The position numbers and the translations under genes are program-made. The notes beneath the pieces are model-generated. The model worked only from the letters and a program-made list of their open reading frames with translations. It searched no databases and had not been told where the DNA came from. Positions 58,465 through 64,000 of a stretch of 64,000 nt of DNA are shown piece after piece (positions within the stretch are counted from its first letter, which is position 1; every line of letters begins with the position of its first letter). This stretch comes from BOG-908 sp965199235 (lineage in GTDB: Bacteria; Pseudomonadota; Alphaproteobacteria; Acetobacterales; Acetobacteraceae), in contig CBDAQU010000001.1 of assembly GCA_965199235.1 (NCBI GenBank), positions 438,659 through 502,658 of the forward strand, read 5' to 3'.

Positions 58465-60537
58465 TTAGATACTGGCCAGAGTTCGAATTCGTGAACGGCT
58501 GGAAATCTCGGTCTGTGCCAAGACCGACATCGCCGGGCGAAGTCGTTCGATAACGGAACGGACTGGCACGCGGATGCCGGGACTGGTCAGCAACACGGGC
58601 GACTCTGCGCCGTGCGTGTCGATGACCTCTCGGAACCTGCGGATAAATTCCCCAAGCCTGCTGGGCGCCATGGCGAGTTGGCGTTCGTCTGCAGGGCCGA
58701 CGAGGCTTTCGGCGAAACTCGCCTCCCACTCGGGCGACAGGGTAATCATCGGGATGGCTCCGCCGGCGCCGGTATGGCTGTCGCTAATCTGTCTGGCTAA
58801 GCGGGCGCGAACGATGGCGACAGTTGCAGCCACGCCACGCGGTGCGCCGGTGCAAGCCTCGTGTATCCCCTCCAAGATCGTCGGCAGGTCGCGGATGGAT
58901 ACCCGCTCGGACAGCAGCGCCTGCAGCACACGCTGGACTCCGCCTACCGAGATGACGGTCGGGATGAGGTCCGACACGAGTTTCTGCTGCTCGCGTGGCA
59001 GATCGTCGATCAGCTTTTGCGTTTCCGCATAAGACAGAAGCTCGGCCATCGTCTCGCGCACCAGCTCTGTCAGGTGGGTCGCCAAAACACTGGGCGGATC
59101 AACGACTGTGCATCCTCGGATCAGCGCCTCCTCCCGTGCACTCGGCTCGATCCAAAGCGCGGGCAGACCGAACGCCGGTTCCGTCGTCCGCTCGCCCGGC
59201 ATCGACGGCAGGCCGCCCTTTGGGTCCATCGCCAGCAGGCTGAGCGGGCGCAATTCGCCACGGCCGGCTTCGATTTCCTTGATGCGGATGACGTAACAGT
59301 CAGCCCCTAGCTGAAGATTGTCCTGTATTCGCACGGGCGGAAGAACAAAGCCCAGTTCTGCCGCGATGGCTCGTCGCAATCCGCGTATCTGGTCGGTCAG
59401 TTTCGGCTGATCGCCCCCCGCGAGCGGCAGGAGCCCATAGCCCAGCTCGAGCCGGATCATGTCGATCCGCATGGCATCCGTGACGGGCGCCTCAGTCGGT
59501 GCGGGCGGCGGCGCTGGCGCGTCCTCCTCAGGGGCGGCCACCGGGTTAGAGTAGCGCAACCAGGCGCCTCCGCCAGCCAAACCGGCCAAGGCGAGAAAAG
59601 GCAGCGCAGGCAATCCGGGCATGAGGGCCATGACCGCCGCTGCCCCACCCGCCAGGGCCATGGGCTTGTAGCCGCCGCCGAGCTGGGCGACCAGCGCCGT
59701 ATCAGCACGGCCCTCCACGCCGCCCTTGGTGACGACGATGCCAGCGGCAGTCGAGACCAGCAAGGCGGGAATTTGGGTCACCAAGCCATCGCCTACGGTG
59801 AGCGTCGTGAAGGTGTTTGCGGCGTCGCTGAACGCCATGCTGTGCCGGATGAGTCCTATCGCCAAGCCGCCTACGATGTTGATGGACGTGATCAACAGCC
59901 CAGCAATGGCATCGCCGCGCACGAACTTCGCAGCACCGTCCATGGCGCCGTAGAAACCACTCTCCTCCTCGAGCTCACGCCGGCGGCGACGCGCGACGCG
60001 CTCGTTTATGACGCCGGCGTTCATGTCGGCATCGATGGCCATCTGCTTGCCAGGCATCGAGTCCAAGCTGAACCGGGCTGCGACCTCGGCAATGCGGCCA
60101 GATCCCTTGGTGATGACCATGAAATTCACCACGAGCAGTATGGCAAACAGGATCACTCCGATGACGACGTCGCCGCCCATCAAAAACCCGCCAAACGCGG
60201 CAACAACGTGCCCGGCTGCCGTTGGACCCTCGTTGCCGTGGCTGAGGATCAGCCGTGTCGTTGCAACGTTGAGGGACAGGCGAAGCAGGGTGGTCAGCAG
60301 GAGCAGTTGCGGGAAACTGGTGAAGTCTAGGGGCCGTTCCAAAAACAAAGCGACCATGAGAATCAGCACCGACGCGGTGATCGATAACGATAGACCGAGA
60401 TCGAGCAGCATCGTGGGCAGCGGCAACACAAGCAGCGACAAAAGGCAGAAGACCGCCAAAGCCAGGCCAACGTCGGTTCCCGGGCTGTATCGACGAAAAT
60501 TGGCGCCAGCCTTCGTGAGCAGGGCGGAACGCGCCAT
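58465..60537 (-). CDS. flhA: FlhA, flagellar export gate protein
   Basis: The 690-residue protein starts at an ATG that shares one base with the flbD stop (TGATG). It has about eight N-terminal transmembrane helices. The FHIPEP signature AEVAARFSLDSMPGKQMAIDADMN is near residue 150, and a large cytoplasmic C-terminal domain follows (GYGLLPLAGGDQPKL, RIKEIEAGRGEL, LTELVRETMAELL, VLLTSPGIRVPVR). FlhA forms the gate of the flagellar type III export apparatus and binds chaperone-substrate complexes. It is the last gene of the visible operon. A longer start inside flbD was rejected. Confidence 0.95.
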   Translation of the reverse strand: MARSALLTKAGANFRRYSPGTDVGLALAVFCLLSLLVLPLPTMLLDLGLSLSITASVLILMVALFLERPLDFTSFPQLLLLTTLLRLSLNVATTRLILSHGNEGPTAAGHVVAAFGGFLMGGDVVIGVILFAILLVVNFMVITKGSGRIAEVAARFSLDSMPGKQMAIDADMNAGVINERVARRRRRELEEESGFYGAMDGAAKFVRGDAIAGLLITSINIVGGLAIGLIRHSMAFSDAANTFTTLTVGDGLVTQIPALLVSTAAGIVVTKGGVEGRADTALVAQLGGGYKPMALAGGAAAVMALMPGLPALPFLALAGLAGGGAWLRYSNPVAAPEEDAPAPPPAPTEAPVTDAMRIDMIRLELGYGLLPLAGGDQPKLTDQIRGLRRAIAAELGFVLPPVRIQDNLQLGADCYVIRIKEIEAGRGELRPLSLLAMDPKGGLPSMPGERTTEPAFGLPALWIEPSAREEALIRGCTVVDPPSVLATHLTELVRETMAELLSYAETQKLIDDLPREQQKLVSDLIPTVISVGGVQRVLQALLSERVSIRDLPTILEGIHEACTGAPRGVAATVAIVRARLARQISDSHTGAGGAIPMITLSPEWEASFAESLVGPADERQLAMAPSRLGEFIRRFREVIDTHGAESPVLLTSPGIRVPVRSVIERLRPAMSVLAQTEISSRSRIRTLASI

Positions 60538-61886
60538 CAGGCAGCCATACAGTCGCAGACAGCCTTCGTCTGGCATGTCACCTGAGAGGACGGAACGGCG
60601 AGGCCGGCTTGGATGTAGTCACGAAGCTTGTTGCGCAGTGCGCGAATAGATATGCCGAGTATCACAGCGGCGTGCGTTCGGTTGCCGAGCGTGTGCGACA
60701 ATGTCTGCAGGATCAACTCACGCTCGACCTCCTCCATCTTGCGGCCAACGAAAGACCCCGCCGGAGCCGGAGGCGGGCTACTTGCCGACGGGTTTTGCGG
60801 CCCGTCGAGGACATCCAAGTCGATTTCGCCGTCTCCCGCCAAAAGCACCGCCCGATGCATTGCGTTCTCAAGCTCACGGACGTTACCACGCCAAGAGCGC
60901 GCGCCCAGCCAAGCCAGAACGGCCGCGGACAGCGGTTTTGCTTTCAGACCATTCAGCTCCGCATAGTGCCTTGCATAATGAACAGCCAGAGCGGGGATGT
61001 CTGCCGAACGCTCGCGCAATGGAGGGAGACGCAGACTTACGACGTTCAACCGGAAATACAGATCCTCTCGAAAACGCTTGGCATCGACCTCGGCCACCAG
61101 ATCGCGATTGGTGGTAGCGAGTATTCGCACATCGATGTGGACGGGAGCATTTCCACCAAGCCGGTCGATCTCACGCTCCTGAATGGCCCGTAGCAGCTTG
61201 GCCTGCAGACGCACGTCCATTTCGCTGATCTCATCCAGCAGGAGCGTGCCCCCGTGCGCCGCCTCGAACTTCCCGACGCGACGGGCCACTGCACCTGAGA
61301 ACGCACCCTTTTCATGACCGAACAACTCGCTCTCCAGAAGATGTTCCGGGATCGCTGCGCAGTTCAATGCGATGAACGGACCTGACGAACGTTTGGATGA
61401 CCGATGGATGTGTCGCGCGACGACTTCCTTGCCAGTTCCCGACTCGCCGGTGATGAGTATGGACGCGTCGGACCGCGCGACCTGCTCCGCCCGCCGCATC
61501 GTTGCCAACATGGCTGGGTCCCGAACGATAGGAGCGTGCGGCTCACCCGAAGCAGCCAATAACACGGCTGCAATCATGTCCGGGTCGGGAGGCAGCGGTA
61601 AAAACTCTTGCGCTCCGTCACGCAAGGCCTGCGCTGCGATCTCTGCCGTTACGACTGCGCTGCACGCGACAATCGGGACGCTTACACGCTCGACCGCTAA
61701 AGCTCGCACCAGGGTTCCGACGCCAGATGCTACGTCGCATAAGATCAGGTCGTATGATGAGCGACGGGCGCATGCAAGCGCACTCACTGTATCGTCCACG
61801 TGGTCGACTTGCGCATTGCGCCCGCGCGCCAGACTGGCCGCCTGGCCCAGCGCGCCACCCAAGAGTCCGACGATCAGAACACGCAT
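60537..61886 (-). CDS. flbD: FlbD-like sigma54 activator of flagellar genes
   Basis: The 449-residue regulator has an N-terminal receiver-like domain (about 1-110, with YDLILCD) that lacks the usual acidic cluster. The AAA+ domain has GESGTGKE (Walker A), the sigma54-contact loop GAFSGA (canonical GAFTGA), GGTLLLDEISEM (Walker B) and a FIS-type HTH end (LILQTLSHTLGNRTHAAVILGISIRALRNKL). In Caulobacter FlbD controls class III/IV flagellar promoters and represses fliF (family knowledge). It sits between fliN and flhA and is coupled to flhA. Confidence 0.92.
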   Translation of the reverse strand: MRVLIVGLLGGALGQAASLARGRNAQVDHVDDTVSALACARRSSYDLILCDVASGVGTLVRALAVERVSVPIVACSAVVTAEIAAQALRDGAQEFLPLPPDPDMIAAVLLAASGEPHAPIVRDPAMLATMRRAEQVARSDASILITGESGTGKEVVARHIHRSSKRSSGPFIALNCAAIPEHLLESELFGHEKGAFSGAVARRVGKFEAAHGGTLLLDEISEMDVRLQAKLLRAIQEREIDRLGGNAPVHIDVRILATTNRDLVAEVDAKRFREDLYFRLNVVSLRLPPLRERSADIPALAVHYARHYAELNGLKAKPLSAAVLAWLGARSWRGNVRELENAMHRAVLLAGDGEIDLDVLDGPQNPSASSPPPAPAGSFVGRKMEEVERELILQTLSHTLGNRTHAAVILGISIRALRNKLRDYIQAGLAVPSSQVTCQTKAVCDCMAA

Positions 61887-61913
61887 TGTCGCTCGTCCGC
61901 TTCTATAGCAAGC

Positions 61914-62228
61914 CTAATTGCCACGGTCTGCCTTGACTATTTCCGTCATGGTGATGCCGAGTCGATGGTCGTCGACCATCACGACCTCTCCACGGGCGAC
62001 GAGCCGGTTGTTGACGTAGACGTCTATGGCTTCACCCAATTTGCGGTCCAACTCCACCACCGCGCCTCTGCCGAGCCTTAGCAGTTGGCTTACCTGCATC
62101 GTCGTTCGACCCAGCACGGCGCTGACTGTAACCGGAATGTCGTACACGGCCTCAAGGTCGCGCGCGTGACGCGCAGGCGCCTCGGTAGAAGGGTAGGAAG
62201 CGGCGAGTTCCGAGAATTCAGGTTCCAT
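61914..62228 (-). CDS. fliN: FliN, flagellar motor switch protein
   Basis: The 104-residue protein starts at an ATG that overlaps the fliH end by 11 bases. It has the SpoA/FliN fold: DIPVTVSAVLGRTTMQVSQLLRLGRGAVVELDRKLGEAIDVYVNNRLVARGEVVMV, ending ITMTEIVKADR. FliN forms the C-ring with FliM and FliG. Longer upstream frames lie within fliH. fliM is not in the window. Confidence 0.93.
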   Translation of the reverse strand: MEPEFSELAASYPSTEAPARHARDLEAVYDIPVTVSAVLGRTTMQVSQLLRLGRGAVVELDRKLGEAIDVYVNNRLVARGEVVMVDDHRLGITMTEIVKADRGN

Positions 62229-62931
62229 GTGGGTGACAGACCTCCTCAAAAGCGGGCAAGCCGAGGTCGCCCACGGCAGCCCTGACGGCGTTCCAGACGG
62301 CCTTGCAGTCGCGTCGCGCCTGGCCCTGATGCCAAGCGACTTCGGCATCGCCAGGCTCGAGCTTAGTATCAGCGATAACCGACAGCACGATGCCATCAGC
62401 AGGCAAACGCTCCGCCAGATGCTCCCGCACGGTGTCGGCGAGATCGGGATGTGCACGAACGCGCAACTCCGGCTCAAAGACGAGTTCCGGTAACAAAGCG
62501 TCCAACATGGCCTGTATTTCGATCCAGCCGTGCCGCGCCATGGTTGCAGGCAGTGCAGCCGTTATCAAGGCGAGCACGGCGCGTGCACACTCAGCCGCAT
62601 GGCTCGCTGCCACCCGCTCGAGCGTGGCGCGTGCGGCGAGAAGTGACTCGCCCAAGTTTTGAAGCGCTGCCGCTTCCAACTGGGCTTGCGTGTGGTTGGC
62701 GTCGGCCAGAGCGGATTGCAGGCCATCCGCGTGCCCTTCCGCACGTGCAAGCTCCAGGTCCGCCTGGGTGATGAGCGGTGCGGTATCGGTTTCACGTTCC
62801 TGTGCCGCCGGTGTCCTGGTCCGGACGTCACAGTCGAAATCCTCTATGTAGAGGATGCCGCCGGCGTATTCGTCCTCGCGATCGGACAGAAATGGCACGT
62901 CGTAGAGAAAGGCGCTCGTCGAACCGTCCAT
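62218..62931 (-). CDS. fliH: FliH-like flagellar export regulator
   Basis: The 237-residue protein has an acidic N-terminus (FLYDVPFLSDREDEYAGGILYIEDFD), a long Ala/Glu-rich helix (about 60-120, likely coiled coil) and a C-terminal domain (VRAHPDLADTVREHLAER, WHQGQARRDC) in the FliH/YscL layout. FliH inhibits and docks the FliI ATPase. The family diverges quickly, so the call relies partly on its position between fliG and fliN. It begins 2 bases after the fliG stop. Confidence 0.85.
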   Translation of the reverse strand: MDGSTSAFLYDVPFLSDREDEYAGGILYIEDFDCDVRTRTPAAQERETDTAPLITQADLELARAEGHADGLQSALADANHTQAQLEAAALQNLGESLLAARATLERVAASHAAECARAVLALITAALPATMARHGWIEIQAMLDALLPELVFEPELRVRAHPDLADTVREHLAERLPADGIVLSVIADTKLEPGDAEVAWHQGQARRDCKAVWNAVRAAVGDLGLPAFEEVCHPHGT

Positions 62932-62932
62932 G

Positions 62933-63949
62933 TCAGTCGATCATCTCCTCATCCTTGCCGCCGCCGATGTCCAGTTCTCCAGATTGGGCGAGCTCCTTGG
63001 CAGCAAGCACGATCAAGGCTTGGGCTTCATCAACGTCGCGCAGCTTCACTGGACCAAGGGCCTCGATGTCCTCGAGAAGCATTTTGCCGGCTCGTTCCGA
63101 CAGACACCTGAGGAAAAGATCACGCAGCTTTTCCGATGCCCCCTTCAATGCTAGCGGCAGCTTTTCCTTGTCGACGTTACGTAGCAGCACTTGCAACGAC
63201 GCAGGGGTAAGTCGGCTGAGGTCGTCGAAGGTGAACATGAGTGCCTTGATGCGCTCCGCAGAGTCTCGATTGCGTTCCTCCAAAGCCGCCAAAAATCGGG
63301 TTTCAGCTTGCCGATCAAGGTTGTTGAAGATGTCGGCCATCATCTCGTGGGCGTCACGTCGCGTGCTGCGGGCAAGGTTGGACATGAACTCGGCCCGCAA
63401 CGTGCGTTCCACCCCGTCGAGAACGTCGCGTTGTATGCTCTCCATACGCAACATCCTCATGACGACCTCGAGTGCAAAGCTTTCCGGAAGCAAGGACAGT
63501 ACACGAGCAGCATGGTCGGCACGAACTTTGCTCAGAACGACGGCCACAGTTTGCGGGTATTCGTTCTTCAGGTAGTTGGCTAGAACGGCCTCGTTCACGT
63601 TGCCGAGCTTGTCCCACATCGTCCTGCCTGCCGGACCGCGTATCTCGTCCATGATTTGGGCGACACGATCACGCGGCAACGATTTTCGGAGCAGTCTTTC
63701 GGTGCTTTCGAAGTTGCCTACCAAGGAGCCTGACGCACCCATGCTGTCGGCAAACTGTTGGCAGAGCGCTTCCACCATCTCGGCACGAACCGCACCAAGC
63801 TGCGACATTGCACTTGAGACTTCCTTGATCTCATCTTCGTGCATCATCGTGAACAACCGGCTGCAATGTTCCTCACCCATGGCAAGCATCAGAACGGCCG
63901 CTTTTTGAGGACCGGAAAACTCCTGCCGGGCGGTGCTGGCCGCAGTCAT
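62933..63949 (-). CDS. fliG: FliG, flagellar rotor/switch protein
   Basis: The 338-residue protein has the FliG_N, middle (EYPQ in place of EHPQ, KNEYPQTVAVVLSKV) and C-terminal domains. The torque helix region carries conserved charged residues (LMFTFDDLSRLTPASLQVLLRNVDKEKLPLALKGA). It ends GGGKDEEMID. FliG links the MS ring (FliF) to the C ring and interacts with the stator. The ATG overlaps the fliF stop. Confidence 0.95.
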   Translation of the reverse strand: MTAASTARQEFSGPQKAAVLMLAMGEEHCSRLFTMMHEDEIKEVSSAMSQLGAVRAEMVEALCQQFADSMGASGSLVGNFESTERLLRKSLPRDRVAQIMDEIRGPAGRTMWDKLGNVNEAVLANYLKNEYPQTVAVVLSKVRADHAARVLSLLPESFALEVVMRMLRMESIQRDVLDGVERTLRAEFMSNLARSTRRDAHEMMADIFNNLDRQAETRFLAALEERNRDSAERIKALMFTFDDLSRLTPASLQVLLRNVDKEKLPLALKGASEKLRDLFLRCLSERAGKMLLEDIEALGPVKLRDVDEAQALIVLAAKELAQSGELDIGGGKDEEMID

Positions 63950-64000
63950 GACGCCTCCTGGGTCAGCCAGCTTCGCATGATGGCAAGACTCTCATCAGGA
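63946..64000 (-). CDS. fliF: FliF, MS-ring protein (3' end only)
   Basis: Only the last 17 codons are in the window, reading ...DESLAIMRSWLTQEAS before the stop. The pattern of a helix ending in R-x-W-L is the conserved FliF tail that docks into FliG. The stop overlaps the fliG ATG, and the neighbourhood is flagellar. The body of the gene lies beyond base 64000. Confidence 0.85.
   Translation of the reverse strand, partial: PDESLAIMRSWLTQEAS

Overview
The window is high-GC DNA from a motile Gram-negative bacterium. Gene content fits an alphaproteobacterium, most likely a Rhodospirillales/Acetobacteraceae-type organism: a class-I flagellar operon with FlbD, a Usg protein, GlnE, polyamine catabolism by gamma-glutamylation, and a T6SS with threonine-phosphorylation control. 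The taxonomic placement is inference from gene content and codon bias, not from a marker gene. No rRNA, tRNA, transposase or phage gene was recognised.

Region 1 (1-16279, + strand) is most of a type VI secretion locus in tight, often overlapping order: tssC (3' end only), tagJ, tssE, tssF, tssG, tagH (FHA), tssJ, tssK, tssL, tssM, a fused tagF-pppA phosphatase gene and the ppkA kinase. The last genes and TagH/TssL form a phospho-threonine switch. The kinase carries five spaced copies of an acidic Thr motif, and TssL starts with a related motif. Region 2 (16280-30470) holds a fused lysophospholipid transporter/acyltransferase/acyl-ACP synthetase, a Gly/Tyr-rich exported protein, a secreted sedolisin (S53) protease, a spore-photoproduct-lyase-like radical SAM gene, an AsmA/DUF3971 envelope protein, glnE and bcp.

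Region 3 (30497-39277, - strand) is an accessory-looking block: an acyl carrier protein, two FkbH-like HAD-IIIC proteins with different domain orders, two sulfotransferase-like proteins and a TPR protein with an unassigned C-terminal domain. It looks like a system that activates a small acyl (glyceryl-like) unit on a carrier protein and decorates a surface glycan or secreted polymer. This is the best candidate for an undescribed system here. Region 4 (39333-51967) is polyamine/omega-amino-acid catabolism: puuB, puuA, puuD and two class III aminotransferases. A LysM protein paired with an exported protein, a permease, a lipoprotein and a short LOV photoreceptor lie among them.

Region 5 (52121-58138) is a group of small stress-type genes (DUF2934, HVA1/DUF2945, a 45-residue basic protein, an SNase-like lipoprotein, usg, groES-groEL under two CIRCE operators, a Gly-zipper protein, TerB). 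Region 6 (58465-64000, - strand) is a flagellar operon read as fliF(partial)-fliG-fliH-fliN-flbD-flhA.

A palindromic repeat of about 100-115 bp, with 9-bp terminal inverted repeats, occurs five times (near 16.3, 20.4, 50.5, 54.2 and 58.2 kb). Four copies sit between convergent genes. Four 22-bp direct repeats lie in the puuD/aminotransferase divergent promoter region. All functional assignments are from motif reading; no database search was possible.
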